Origin: Accumulibacter sp.
Lineage (GTDB): Bacteria > Pseudomonadota > Gammaproteobacteria > Burkholderiales > Rhodocyclaceae
NCBI GenBank assembly: GCA_024235695.1
Contig: JACKLX010000005.1
Span: 1 to 64,000 of the forward strand
Direction: 5' to 3'
Length of the DNA: 64,000 nucleotides
In this document: piece by piece, positions 11,258 through 19,958 of the stretch
Layout: each line of letters opens with the position of its first letter
Position numbering within the stretch: position 1 is the stretch's first letter
Position numbers and translations under genes: made by a program
The notes under the pieces: generated by a model
Told to the model about the DNA's origin: nothing
Database searches by the model: none
What the model saw: the letters and a program-made list of their open reading frames with translations, nothing else

Positions 11258-11564
11258 CCTCGCCGTCGAGCGCGGCCGGCTACTGGAACGGATCAGCAGC
11301 CAGCGCGAGCGCCTTGGTCGCGACCTGCAACCGGTCGGCGAAGCCCTGCAGACCGCCGATCGTGCCGTCGCCACGATCCGCAAGGGCACCACTTACGTCA
11401 AGCAGCACCCGGAAGTGGTGACCGTCGGCGTTGCCCTGCTGGTCGTCGTGCAACCCCGCCGCGTCTGGCGATGGAGCAAGCGTGCCTTCTTCGCCTGGCG
11501 CAGCTGGCGAATGCTGTGCCGGGAACTGTCCGATTCCGGCCTGCTCGCGCGCCGCCAGCCCTAG
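11238..11564 (+). CDS. YqjK-like protein
   Basis: It has 108 aa starting MNQELIDLAVERGRLLERIS, with a charged helical N-terminal half, one weakly hydrophobic segment (VVTVGVALLVVVQP) and a basic C-terminus ending FFAWRSWRMLCRELSDSGLL. Size, charge pattern and position directly after the YqjE-like gene fit YqjK. Function unknown. The ATG lies inside the previous gene, suggesting coupling. Confidence 0.7.
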   Translation: MNQELIDLAVERGRLLERISSQRERLGRDLQPVGEALQTADRAVATIRKGTTYVKQHPEVVTVGVALLVVVQPRRVWRWSKRAFFAWRSWRMLCRELSDSGLLARRQP

Positions 11565-11591
11565 CAGCAGGACGCGTTTCGCGCGAGCGCT

Positions 11592-12323
11592 TCAGTCCCA
11601 GACAGCAAGCGCGCGCAGCTGCCGGGTGGCGGCTTCGGCCCAGCCGCGATTGGCGGCCGGACTCGCCGGACTCGGATGCAGGATGCGCCCGATCCGCACA
11701 TCCGTGTCGGCCAGCGCCTGGGTCGCCCGAGCTTCGGCGAAGCTGCCGACGGCGATCAGCCACTCGGCCTGCAGCGCCATCACCAGCGTCCTCAGATGCG
11801 CGTCACACGCCGCCTGCAGCACGGCCGCCTCGGCCGCCGGCAGCTTGTCGGGCGTCAGGTTGCGAGCGCGCTCGAAAAAGGCCAGCGGGCAATAGTTGGC
11901 GACGAAGTGGTCGGCAAAGAAGGATTCGGCGTTGGCGAAGCGCTCGCGGAACAGTCCCCACAGCCGGCGGCCACTGACTTCCGAGCGGCGGCAGGCGAAA
12001 CCCTCGATCGGCCGCCACGGATTCTCCAGCGCCGGCCGCTGCGGCGCGCAGTCGATCCGCAGCCAGTCGCGAACCGCGGCGATTTCACCGAAGGGAACAC
12101 CGCTCTGCACCATCCCGAAGGGACCGGGATTCATGCCGAGAAACACCACCCTGGCGGGAGCCGCCGCGTAACGGCGCAGGTACGACTCGTGGGCTTCCCA
12201 GGCGTAGGTCAGGGGATCATAGACATGCGTCACCGGCGGCGCGAAGCGCAATGTCGCCAGCCGGGTCGACAACTGCCGGGCAGCGGCGATCAGCTTTTCG
12301 GCGATGCCGGCGTGTCGTTCCAT
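11592..12323 (-). CDS. SMUG1-like uracil-DNA glycosylase
   Basis: Single-strand-selective monofunctional uracil-DNA glycosylase family, 243 aa from the ATG at 12323 (MERHAGIAEKLIAAARQLST). The motif-A region VVFLGMNPGPFGMVQSGVPFG, the NYCPLAFFE segment and the motif-B region HPSPASPAANRGW are all present, as in animal and bacterial SMUG1. It removes uracil or 5-hydroxymethyluracil from DNA in base-excision repair. The gene start overlaps the end of the ampG-like gene by 34 bp. Confidence 0.88.
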   Translation of the reverse strand: MERHAGIAEKLIAAARQLSTRLATLRFAPPVTHVYDPLTYAWEAHESYLRRYAAAPARVVFLGMNPGPFGMVQSGVPFGEIAAVRDWLRIDCAPQRPALENPWRPIEGFACRRSEVSGRRLWGLFRERFANAESFFADHFVANYCPLAFFERARNLTPDKLPAAEAAVLQAACDAHLRTLVMALQAEWLIAVGSFAEARATQALADTDVRIGRILHPSPASPAANRGWAEAATRQLRALAVWD

Positions 12324-13549
12324 GGGGCTACCCTGAACAGCAACAGCATGCCGGGCGCGGCGAGCATGAAGCAGAGAAAGAAGAAGTGCACCCAACCGAG
12401 CGACTCGACCAGCGCGCCGGCCGTGGCATTGACGAAAGTCCGTGGCACTGCCGCGAGACTGGTAAACAGGGCGAACTGGGTCGCGGTGAACGCCGGGTTG
12501 GTGGCACGGGCGATGAAGGCGGTGAACGCGGCCGTTCCCAGGCCGACACCGAGGTACTCGGCGCCAATCACGCCGGCCAGCGCCAAACGGTCGACTACGT
12601 CGATGCTCGGCTGGACGCCACGCGACGCCAGCCAGGCGAAGCCGAGGATGGTCGCCATCTGGACGACGCCGAACAGCCACAGCGCGCGGTTGATCCCCAG
12701 CCGCAGCATCCACAGCCCGCCGAGCAGGCCGCCGAATACCGCTGGCCAGAGTCCGGCGTGTTTGGCGATCACACCGATGTCGGTCATGCTGTAGCCGAGA
12801 TCGAGATAGAAGGGCGTCGACAGGCTGGTGGCCAGCGAATCGCCGAGCTTGTAGAGAAAGATGAAGCCCAGCACCAGCAAGGCACCGAGCCAGCCCTTGC
12901 GGCCGATGAACTCGTGAAAGGGTTCCACGACCGCCGCCCGCAGCGTCTTGGGTGCGCCGATGGCAGCCGGTTCATCGACCAGCAGCACCATCGCCATCCC
13001 GGGCAGCATGAAGGCGGCGGTGATCCAGAACACCTGTCCCCATGGCATCAGGTCGGCCAGGATCAGCGACAGCGATCCCGGCACCAGGCCGGCAATCCGG
13101 TAGGCATTGACATGCACGGCATTGCCCAGCCCGAGTTCGTGGTCGCGGAGAATCTCGCGGCGAAAGGCGTCCAGGGCCACATCCTGGGTCGCCGACAGGA
13201 AGGCCAGGGCAACCGCCAGCCAGATCACCGGTGTCAGATCGGCGGCCGGCGAAAAGCCGCCAAGCAGGCCGATCGCCAGCAGCAGGCCGATCTGCGAGAT
13301 GACCATCCAGCCGCGCCGGCGTCCGAGCGGCAGGCGATAACGGTCGAGCACCGGTGCCCAGAGAAATTTCCAGGTGTAGGGAAACTGGATCAGCGCGAAG
13401 AAGCCGATGATCTTGAGGTCGACGCCGTCGCTGCGCAGCCATGCCGGCAACAGATTGAGCAGCAGGTAGAGCGGCAAGCCCGAACTGAAGCCGGTGAACA
13501 CGCAGACCAGCATGCGCCGGGTCAGCAGCGGGCGCAGCCAGTCGGGCAT
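12290..13549 (-). CDS. ampG: AmpG-family muropeptide MFS permease
   Basis: It has 419 aa with about 12 hydrophobic helices. The N-terminus MLVCVFTGFSSGLPLYLLLN and the motif FFALIQFPYTWKFLWAPVLD (helix 2 and loop) are diagnostic of AmpG-type permeases that import anhydro-muropeptides for cell-wall recycling. The central charged MFS loop RLPLGRRRGWMVISQ is present. It is one base out of phase with metW (TGATG-type junction), and metX-metW-ampG form a tight unit. Confidence 0.87.
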   Translation of the reverse strand: MPDWLRPLLTRRMLVCVFTGFSSGLPLYLLLNLLPAWLRSDGVDLKIIGFFALIQFPYTWKFLWAPVLDRYRLPLGRRRGWMVISQIGLLLAIGLLGGFSPAADLTPVIWLAVALAFLSATQDVALDAFRREILRDHELGLGNAVHVNAYRIAGLVPGSLSLILADLMPWGQVFWITAAFMLPGMAMVLLVDEPAAIGAPKTLRAAVVEPFHEFIGRKGWLGALLVLGFIFLYKLGDSLATSLSTPFYLDLGYSMTDIGVIAKHAGLWPAVFGGLLGGLWMLRLGINRALWLFGVVQMATILGFAWLASRGVQPSIDVVDRLALAGVIGAEYLGVGLGTAAFTAFIARATNPAFTATQFALFTSLAAVPRTFVNATAGALVESLGWVHFFFLCFMLAAPGMLLLFRVAPWNDTPASPKS

Positions 13550-14172
13550 CAGGGCTTTCGCCCGAGTCGATAGAAGGCGAGACTGCCGTTCAGGTTGGGG
13601 TCGTCGGCAACCTCCTTGCCGGCTTCGTCGAAGGCCAGACGCTCACGAACCTCGATCTCCAGCCGGGCACACAGGTCCTCGAAATCGACGATCGTGAAAA
13701 AGCGTACGTTCGGCGTGTCGAACCAGTCGTAGGGCAGGTCTTCGGAGACCGGCATGTGCCCGTCGGCAATTGCCGCCCGGTTGGCACGATAGGCGAAGTT
13801 CGGGAAACTGACCACCGCTTCGGCGGCGACACGCAGCATCTCGGTCAGGATCCGCTCGGTGGTGTGCATGGTCTGCAGCGCCTGCGAAATGACGACGTGA
13901 TCGAAGGAATTGTCCTCGAAACCCTGCAGACCACTCTCGATGTTCATCTGGATCACGTCGACGCCGTTGCGGATGCAGCCGAGGACGCTGTCGTGGTCGA
14001 TTTCGACGCCGTAACCGGTGACGTCGCGCGTTTCACCCAGGTAGCGCAGCAACCGGCCGTCGCCGCAACCGAGGTCGAGGACGCGCTCGCCGGGCGACAG
14101 CCAGTTGGCGATTACCGCGAAGTCGAAACGCTCGCGTTGTTCGGCCCGGGCCCTTCTCTCGTATTCGGTCAT
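13549..14172 (-). CDS. metW: MetW, methionine-biosynthesis methyltransferase-like protein
   Basis: SAM-dependent methyltransferase-fold protein required with MetX for full homoserine acylation in several proteobacteria. It has 207 aa from the ATG at 14172. Motif I is [15 protein letters not shown], followed by GYGVEID and the family segment [20 protein letters not shown]. The start overlaps the metX stop by four bases (ATGA), so translation is coupled. The [11 protein letters not shown] region is the usual MetW signature. Confidence 0.93.
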   Translation of the reverse strand: MTEYERRARAEQRERFDFAVIANWLSPGERVLDLGCGDGRLLRYLGETRDVTGYGVEIDHDSVLGCIRNGVDVIQMNIESGLQGFEDNSFDHVVISQALQTMHTTERILTEMLRVAAEAVVSFPNFAYRANRAAIADGHMPVSEDLPYDWFDTPNVRFFTIVDFEDLCARLEIEVRERLAFDEAGKEVADDPNLNGSLAFYRLGRKP

Positions 14173-15296
14173 ACCGCGATGTTCCCCAGATAGGCGCGCA
14201 GCAGGGCGTGGTAGTGCTGGTCGTCGAGCAGGAAGGAATCGTGTCCGGCGTCGCAATCGATTTCCGCGTACACCACGCGCAGACGGTTGTGCAGCAGCGC
14301 GAAGACGATCTCACGCGAGCGCGCCGGCGCGAAACGCCAGTCAGTGGTAAAGCTGGCGACGAAGAAGCGCGCCCTGGCGCGCGCCAGGGCGCTGGCCAGA
14401 TGACCACCGTAGCGGTAGGCGGGATCGAAGTAGTCGAGCGCCTTGGTCATCATCAGGTAGGTGTTGGCGTCGAAGAAACCGGCGAACTTGTTGCCCTGAT
14501 AACGCAGGTACGATTCGATCTCGAAATCGACGTCGTAGCTGAACTTGTGCTCGCCGTGGCGCAGCTGGCGGCCAAATTTCTCGGCCATCTGGCTGTCCGA
14601 CAGGTAGGTGATGTGGCCAACCATGCGCGCCAGGCGCAGGCCGCGGGTCGGAACGACGCCGTGATCGGCGTAGTAGCCGCCGTGGAAGTCGGGGTCGGAA
14701 ATGATCGCCTGCCGCGCCACTTCGTTGAAGGCGATGTTCTGTGCCGACAACTTGGGCGCCGAAGCGATCACCATGGCGTGCCGGATGCGATCGGGAAACT
14801 GCAGCGACCACTCCAGCGCCTGCATGCCACCGAGGCTGCCGCCGATCACCGCGGCCCAGGTGTCCACCCCGAGGTGGTCGGCCAGGCGGGCTTGCGCGGC
14901 GACCCAGTCCTCGACGGTCACCAGCGGAAAATCGGCGCCGTAGCGCTTGTCGCTCCCCGGCCGGGTCGATAGCGGGCCGGTCGAGCCGTAACAACCGCCA
15001 AGATTGTTGACTCCGACGACGAAGAACTTGCGCGTATCGAGCGGCTTGCCGGGGCCAACCAGGTTATCCCACCAGCCGACATTCTCGGGATCGTCGGCAT
15101 AATGACCGGCGACATGGTGGCTGCCGGCGAGCGCGTGGCAAACCAGCACGGCGTTCGAATGGGCGGCATTGAGCGTGCCATAGGTTTCGAAGACCAGTTC
15201 GAAACCCGGCAGGCGGGCGCCGCTCTTCAGGGTCAGTGGCGTGTCGCACTGCATGCGCCGCGGCACAACGAGTCCGACAGAAGTCTCTGGTGACAT
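14169..15296 (-). CDS. metX: Homoserine O-acyltransferase MetX
   Basis: Alpha/beta-hydrolase that acylates L-homoserine in the first committed step of methionine synthesis. It has 375 aa. The catalytic Ser lies in [13 protein letters not shown], the Asp in the [12 protein letters not shown] region and the His in [15 protein letters not shown]; the N-terminal [13 protein letters not shown] is typical. Proteobacterial MetX with MetW may use succinyl-CoA instead of acetyl-CoA; the sequence alone was not enough to decide here. Its leader carries a SAM-II riboswitch, indicating feedback by S-adenosylmethionine. Confidence 0.94.
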   Translation of the reverse strand: MSPETSVGLVVPRRMQCDTPLTLKSGARLPGFELVFETYGTLNAAHSNAVLVCHALAGSHHVAGHYADDPENVGWWDNLVGPGKPLDTRKFFVVGVNNLGGCYGSTGPLSTRPGSDKRYGADFPLVTVEDWVAAQARLADHLGVDTWAAVIGGSLGGMQALEWSLQFPDRIRHAMVIASAPKLSAQNIAFNEVARQAIISDPDFHGGYYADHGVVPTRGLRLARMVGHITYLSDSQMAEKFGRQLRHGEHKFSYDVDFEIESYLRYQGNKFAGFFDANTYLMMTKALDYFDPAYRYGGHLASALARARARFFVASFTTDWRFAPARSREIVFALLHNRLRVVYAEIDCDAGHDSFLLDDQHYHALLRAYLGNIAV

Positions 15297-15331
15297 CGCG
15301 ATCGTATCGGTAACAGGGGCAGGAAAACGAG

Positions 15332-15365
15332 AAGCCCGGTCAGCTGGCTAACACGGACCGGGCTT
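15332..15365 (-). terminator. Terminator-like hairpin in the metX leader
   Basis: The arms AAGCCCGGTC (15365-15356 on the minus strand) and GACCGGGCTT (15341-15332) form a perfect 10-bp stem with a 14-nt loop. On the transcript the stem is followed by CUCGUUUU, a broken U tract. It lies directly 3' of the SAM-II aptamer and about 36 nt before the metX start, consistent with an attenuator, although the U tract is weak. Confidence 0.6.
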
Positions 15366-15424
15366 GCCGCGCTTTAGCCGTATTTGTAGGGCGCCCGCAA
15401 GCTGATCGTTCAAATCGGCGCCAA
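15366..15424 (-). ncRNA. SAM-II riboswitch aptamer upstream of metX
   Basis: On the minus strand, P1 arms GGCGCC and GGCGCC enclose a loop beginning GAUUUGAACGAUCAGCUUGC. This is followed by CUACAAAUACGGCUAAAG. It matches the SAM-II (metA/SAM-alpha) layout: a P1 stem, the U-rich GAUUU loop that forms triples, and the conserved 3' AAAU..GCUAAA strand that makes the pseudoknot. The element sits in the leader of metX, the expected target gene. Assignment is by comparison with remembered SAM-II sequences and was not scored with a covariance model. Confidence 0.8.
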
Positions 15425-15462
15425 GGCGGCGAAAGTTACCCGCAGCCCGGGGAAAAGTCAAT

Positions 15463-17205
15463 TCAGGCGTTGAGTTTCTCGAGCTGCTCGCGGATCTTCG
15501 CCGGCTCCTCGTGGCGCAGCAGGCGGCGAACGATCGGCGCCAGCTCCGAGCAGTTGGCCTGCATGATGCGCTGCTTGACCGCCAGGATCTGCGCCGGATG
15601 CATCGAGAACTGGCGCAGCCCCATACCCAGCAGCAGACGCGTCAGCGAGGGGTCGCCGGCCAGTTCGCCGCAGATCGAAACCGGGATGTGCACCTTCTCG
15701 GCGCTCGAGATGGTGTGCGCCAGCAACATCAGGACCGCCGGATGCAGGGGATCGTAGAGATGCGACACCTGTTCGTCGCTGCGATCGATCGCCAGCGTGT
15801 ACTGGATCAGGTCGTTGGTGCCGATCGACAGGAAGTGCAGGCGGCGAAGAAACATGCCGACAGCCAGCGCGGCGGCGGGTATCTCGATCATCGCCCCGAC
15901 CTCGATCGCTTCGTCGAACGCGCAATTCTCGCCGCGCAGGCTCGACTTGGCACGCTCGATCGCCGCCAGCGTCTGGTCGATCTCGTGCGCCTGCGAGAGC
16001 ATCGGAATCAGCAGCTTGATCTTGCCGTACTTGGAGGCGCGCAGGATCGCCCGCAACTGCGTCTGGAACATGTTCGACTCGGCCAGCGACAGGCGGATGG
16101 CGCGCAGGCCGAGCGCCGGATTGCTCTGCAGGCGGTCGCCGACGACCTTCTCCGGATGCAGGTCCTTGTCGTAACCGAGATCGAAGGTACGGATGGTCAC
16201 CGGCCGGCCGGCCATTCCCTTGACCACCGTGCGGTAGGCCTCGAACTGCTCGTCCTCGGTCGGCATGTCGCCGCGATCGAGAAACAGGAACTCGGTACGG
16301 AACAGCCCGATCCCTTCGGCGCCGCCGTCGAGCGCGTTGGCGACGTCACCCGGCAGCTCGATGTTGGCGTGCAGGGCGATGTCGACGCCGTCCAGCGTCG
16401 ACGACTTGGCGGTCTTGAGGCGCTTGAGCTTGCTGCGTTCGAGCTCGATCTGGCTTTTTCTGAGCCGATACTCGTCGAGTACGCGCGGGTCGGGGTTGAC
16501 GATCAGCACGCCACGCGTGCCGTCGACGATCAGCACCTCCTTGTCGCGGATCAGCTGGCGCGCGTTGTGCAGCCCGAGCACCGCCGGAATGCGCAGGCTG
16601 CGCGCCAGAATCGCGGTATGCGAGGTCGAGCCGCCGACGTCGGTGACGAAAGCGGCGAAACGGTGATCCTTGTAGGAAATGACGTCGGCCGGTGAGAGAT
16701 CGTGGGCGACGACGATCAGGTCTTCTTCCTTGACGCCCTTGCCGATTCTCATCGCGGTTCGGCCGGGCTGCCCGACGAGTTCCTTGATTACCCGCTCGAC
16801 GACCTGCCGCACGTCGTAGCTACGCTCGCGCAGATACTGGTCGTCGAAGCTCTCGAACTGCCCGACCAGCACCTCCATCTGCTGCACCAGCGCCCATTCG
16901 GCATTGCAGCGACGCTCGCGGATCAGCTGCTTGGGCGTTTCCGCCAGTTCCGGATCGGCAAGAATCATCGTATGCAGGTCGATGAAGGCGCCGAACTCAC
17001 CCGGCGAATGCTGCATGCGCTCCTTGAGGCTGGCGAACTCCTCGCGCACCTCCTTCAGCGCCGCCTCGAAGCGGGCGATCTCCTTTTCAACCAGCCGCGG
17101 GGCGATCACCAGGTGCGACACTTCCAGCGTCGCGTGCGACATCAGGTGCGCCTGGCCAATCGCGATGCCGCCGGAAACCGGCAGCCCATGCAGGGTAAAA
17201 CTCAT
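15463..17205 (-). CDS. ptsI: Phosphoenolpyruvate-protein phosphotransferase (PTS enzyme I)
   Basis: Enzyme I takes phosphate from PEP onto a His and passes it to HPr. The start at 17205 (MSFTLHGLPVSGGIAIGQAH) gives 580 aa. The phospho-His motif GGSTSHTAILARSLRIPAVLG is intact. The PEP-binding C-terminal domain includes GLFRTEFLFLDR, FDLGYDK, SIGTNDLIQY and the active-site Cys in ISICGELAGD. It follows ptsH by 7 bp and an EIIA gene lies upstream, so the three form one operon. Confidence 0.97.
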   Translation of the reverse strand: MSFTLHGLPVSGGIAIGQAHLMSHATLEVSHLVIAPRLVEKEIARFEAALKEVREEFASLKERMQHSPGEFGAFIDLHTMILADPELAETPKQLIRERRCNAEWALVQQMEVLVGQFESFDDQYLRERSYDVRQVVERVIKELVGQPGRTAMRIGKGVKEEDLIVVAHDLSPADVISYKDHRFAAFVTDVGGSTSHTAILARSLRIPAVLGLHNARQLIRDKEVLIVDGTRGVLIVNPDPRVLDEYRLRKSQIELERSKLKRLKTAKSSTLDGVDIALHANIELPGDVANALDGGAEGIGLFRTEFLFLDRGDMPTEDEQFEAYRTVVKGMAGRPVTIRTFDLGYDKDLHPEKVVGDRLQSNPALGLRAIRLSLAESNMFQTQLRAILRASKYGKIKLLIPMLSQAHEIDQTLAAIERAKSSLRGENCAFDEAIEVGAMIEIPAAALAVGMFLRRLHFLSIGTNDLIQYTLAIDRSDEQVSHLYDPLHPAVLMLLAHTISSAEKVHIPVSICGELAGDPSLTRLLLGMGLRQFSMHPAQILAVKQRIMQANCSELAPIVRRLLRHEEPAKIREQLEKLNA

Positions 17206-17212
17206 GATCGAA

Positions 17213-17482
17213 TCACTCCGCCTCGCCAAACCTGTCGGCGACCAGCGCCAGGATCGCGTCACTGGCCGCCTGCTCGTCGCTGCCGCTGGTCTCGACGACC
17301 ACCGTCGATCCCTTGCCGGCGGCCAGCATCATCACGCCCATGATGCTCTTGGCGTTGATCCGGCGTTCGCCCTTCTCCATCCACACCTCGCTGTCAAAGC
17401 TGGCCGCGAGTTGCGTCAGCTTCGCCGATGCTCGGGCATGCAGGCCAAGCTTGTTGAGGATTGCCGTTTCGGCACGCACCAT
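17213..17482 (-). CDS. ptsH: Phosphocarrier protein HPr
   Basis: It has 89 aa from the ATG at 17482, chosen because it gives the family N-terminus MVRAETAILNKLGLHARASA and has an AGGAG ribosome-binding site 7 nt upstream; a longer frame opens at 17503. The phospho-acceptor His is in LGLHARA. The regulatory serine region INAKSIMGVMMLAAGKG is intact, so it could also be a substrate of an HPr kinase, as is usual in betaproteobacteria; no hprK lies in this window. Confidence 0.96.
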   Translation of the reverse strand: MVRAETAILNKLGLHARASAKLTQLAASFDSEVWMEKGERRINAKSIMGVMMLAAGKGSTVVVETSGSDEQAASDAILALVADRFGEAE

Positions 17483-17513
17483 CGGGAGCTCCTGTTCTCG
17501 CAAATCTACGCGG

Positions 17514-17903
17514 TTACGGCGTCGGCAGCTTCATGACGCCATCGCGGGCACCGCTGACCGCCTTGTCCAGCATCGTTGCCATCCCTTTCTCGCGATAGGT
17601 CAGAGCACGCAGCAGCATCGGCAGGCTGAGCCCCGAAACACCTTCGACACGGCCCGGTTCGAGCAGCTTGAGCGACAGATTGGCCGGCGTCGCGCCAAAG
17701 ATGTCGGTCATCACCAGGACGCCGCTGCCGCCGTCCACTTCCTGCAGGCGCTGGCGTGCCAGCGGCAGCAGATCGAGCGGGTCGTCCTGCCAGGAGACGC
17801 CGAGCTGGCCGATCAGCGGCGGGCGCTTGTTGAGGACGTTGCATGCGTTCTGAACCAGGCTTTCGCCAAAGCAGCCGTGCGTTATCAGGAAAATGCCGAT
17901 CAT
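17514..17903 (-). CDS. Mannose-family PTS EIIA domain protein
   Basis: It has 129 aa starting MIGIFLITHGCFGESLVQNA. The His of ITHG is the expected phosphorylation site (His9). The second signature VLVMTDIFGATPANLSLKLL matches the mannose-family EIIA fold. It is a free-standing single domain; no EIIB, EIIC or EIID gene is nearby. This fits the regulatory, transport-incomplete PTS common in betaproteobacteria. An alternative in-frame ATG at 17912 adds three residues. Confidence 0.92.
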   Translation of the reverse strand: MIGIFLITHGCFGESLVQNACNVLNKRPPLIGQLGVSWQDDPLDLLPLARQRLQEVDGGSGVLVMTDIFGATPANLSLKLLEPGRVEGVSGLSLPMLLRALTYREKGMATMLDKAVSGARDGVMKLPTP

Positions 17904-17973
17904 CGCGCCCACCCATCGAAACAGGCCGCCATTCTAAGCGATTCCACGGCGCGCGAGAGCATCGGCCGACAGC

Positions 17974-19023
17974 CTACGGAATTATCTCGAGCGCCTTTGG
18001 CTGGCCGCCGACGTAGGTCAGCCGGGCGTGCATGGCGCGACTGACCTGGACGCGACCCTCGGCGTCGACCCGCAGCACGTGCTCGACGTGCAGCGCTCGT
18101 GCCAGACGCGGCCAATCGGCGCCGGCGATGAACAGCGGCTTGGAGGCGACGTCGGAAAGCGTCCCGGCGCCTGCCCCGGCGTCGGCGCTCACCAGCACGG
18201 TCAGGGCCTGGGTGTGCCTGACCGGCTCGGCGCTGCGCGGGTCGAGCAGATGGCTGTAGCGTCGGCCGCCGACCTCGAAATAGCGCTGGTAATCGCCGGA
18301 GGTGCCAACCGCCTCGCCATCGCCGAGTTCGAGCGTCGCCAGCGGGCCGGGCTGACGTGGGTGCTGGATTCCCACCCGCCAGGGCTCGCCGTTCTTGCTG
18401 CCCAGCGCGAGGACATTGCCACCGATGTTGATCAGCGCATGGTGCACCCCCTGCGCCTTCAGAATCGCCGCCGCGCGGTCGAGCGCGACGCCCTTCAGGT
18501 AACCGCCGAAATCGAGCGCCACGGCGCGATTGCCACTGCTGACTTCGCCGCCAGCGACCCGCAGGTCGGCGATCCCCGGCCGGGCGGCCCGCCAGGCGGC
18601 GAGCGCAGCGGCGTCGGGAAGCGCTACCGGCAGATCGTCGGACTGAAAACCCCAGAGGCCGATCAGGCGTCCGATGCCGGGATCGAAAAGGCCTTCGCTG
18701 GCCAGCGAAAGGCGCTGCGCTTCGCTGATCAGGGCAGCCAGCGCCGGCGTCACCGGCGCCGCCCGCCCGCTGGCAATGGCCTCGCTCAGCCGGCTCAACT
18801 CGGAGGGCTGCCAGGCGTGGTAGAGGCGATGCAGGCGGTCGAACTCACGCAACACGGCGGCGGCCGCCGGGCGCGCTGCGGCCTCGGTTTGACCGGCGAT
18901 CAGCACCTCGACCCGGGTGCCGAAGACGAAGGCCTGCTGCTGATGCAGCGGTGCCCTGCCACAAGCTGCCAGAAAGCCGAGCAGGAGCGGGGTGAGCAGA
19001 AAGGCTAGGTGGCGGCCGCGCAC
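17974..19023 (-). CDS. apbE: FAD:protein FMN transferase (ApbE lipoprotein)
   Basis: Periplasmic lipoprotein that attaches FMN to Thr residues of flavoproteins such as NqrB/NqrC and RnfG. The best start is GTG at 19023, overlapping the gshB stop by 19 bp. It gives the signal peptide RGRHLAFLLTPLLLGFLAAC with lipobox Cys, total 349 aa. ApbE motifs are present: VALDFGGYLKGVALDRA, INIGGNVLALG, GDYQRYFEVGGRRYSHLLDP and the SDVASKPLFIAG C-terminal region. No Nqr or Rnf genes are in the window. Confidence 0.92.
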   Translation of the reverse strand: MRGRHLAFLLTPLLLGFLAACGRAPLHQQQAFVFGTRVEVLIAGQTEAAARPAAAAVLREFDRLHRLYHAWQPSELSRLSEAIASGRAAPVTPALAALISEAQRLSLASEGLFDPGIGRLIGLWGFQSDDLPVALPDAAALAAWRAARPGIADLRVAGGEVSSGNRAVALDFGGYLKGVALDRAAAILKAQGVHHALINIGGNVLALGSKNGEPWRVGIQHPRQPGPLATLELGDGEAVGTSGDYQRYFEVGGRRYSHLLDPRSAEPVRHTQALTVLVSADAGAGAGTLSDVASKPLFIAGADWPRLARALHVEHVLRVDAEGRVQVSRAMHARLTYVGGQPKALEIIP

Positions 19024-19958
19024 GCACGTTCCAGCGCGGCGACGAACAACTCGGCGGCGTCGAAGCCGGTCTGTTCGGCGATTTCGACGAAACACGTCGG
19101 GCTGGTGACGTTGATCTCGGTAAGCCAGTCGCCGATGACGTCGAGACCGACCAGTAACAGGCCGCGTGCCGCCAGCACCGGCGCCAGCGTCGCGGCGATT
19201 TCGCGGTCGCGATCGCGCAGCGCGCGCGCCACGCCGCGGCCGCCAACGGCGAGATTGCCGCGCGTCTCGCCGGCCTTGGGAATGCGCGCCAGGCAATAGG
19301 GAACGACCTCGCCGCCGACGATCAGGATGCGCTTGTCGCCGTCGGCGATCTCGGCAATGTAGCGCTGCGCCATGATCGTCCTGCCGCCGTTGTGGGTAAG
19401 CGTCTCGACGATCACGTTGCGGTTCGGGTCGTCGTGACGAACGCGGAAGATCTCGCTGCCGCCCATGCCGTCGAGCGGTTTCAGGATGGTGTCGCGCTCG
19501 AGGTCGATAAAGGCCTGGATCAGCGCCGGGTCGCGCGCCACGACGCTCGGCACGGCAAACTGCGCAAACTCGGCGACCGACAGCTTCTCGGAATGATCAC
19601 GCAGTGCCCGCGGCGAATTGAAGACGCGCGCGCCCTCGGCCTCGGCGCGCTCGAGCAGCCAGGTGGTGGTCACGTACTCGGCGTCGAAAGGCGGGTCCTT
19701 GCGCATCAGCACAGCGCCGAAATCGCGCAGCGCGACGACATGGCGATCGACCTCGACGAACCAGTCCTTGTCGTCGGCGAGCATTTCGAGGTGCACCGCT
19801 TCGGCGCACACCCCGTGCAGTGCCGACCAGTGAATCGCCTCCTGCCGTACCGCCCAGATCGCGTGCCCGGCGGCCTGCGCGGCGCGCATCATGGCGACGC
19901 TGCTGTCCTTGTACGCCTTCAGGGAGTGCAGCGGATCGACAACGAACGCTATGCGCAT
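19005..19958 (-). CDS. gshB: Glutathione synthetase
   Basis: ATP-grasp ligase adding glycine to gamma-glutamylcysteine. The start at 19958 (MRIAFVVDPLHSLKAYKDSS) gives 317 aa. The N-terminal domain pattern (MRKDPPFDAEYVTTTWLLE), the ATP-binding LKPLDGMGGSEIFRV and the C-terminal GLDVIGDWLTEINVTSPT are all typical. It overlaps the gshA stop by 10 bp; gshA-gshB form a complete glutathione pathway. Confidence 0.96.
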   Translation of the reverse strand: MRIAFVVDPLHSLKAYKDSSVAMMRAAQAAGHAIWAVRQEAIHWSALHGVCAEAVHLEMLADDKDWFVEVDRHVVALRDFGAVLMRKDPPFDAEYVTTTWLLERAEAEGARVFNSPRALRDHSEKLSVAEFAQFAVPSVVARDPALIQAFIDLERDTILKPLDGMGGSEIFRVRHDDPNRNVIVETLTHNGGRTIMAQRYIAEIADGDKRILIVGGEVVPYCLARIPKAGETRGNLAVGGRGVARALRDRDREIAATLAPVLAARGLLLVGLDVIGDWLTEINVTSPTCFVEIAEQTGFDAAELFVAALERACAAAT

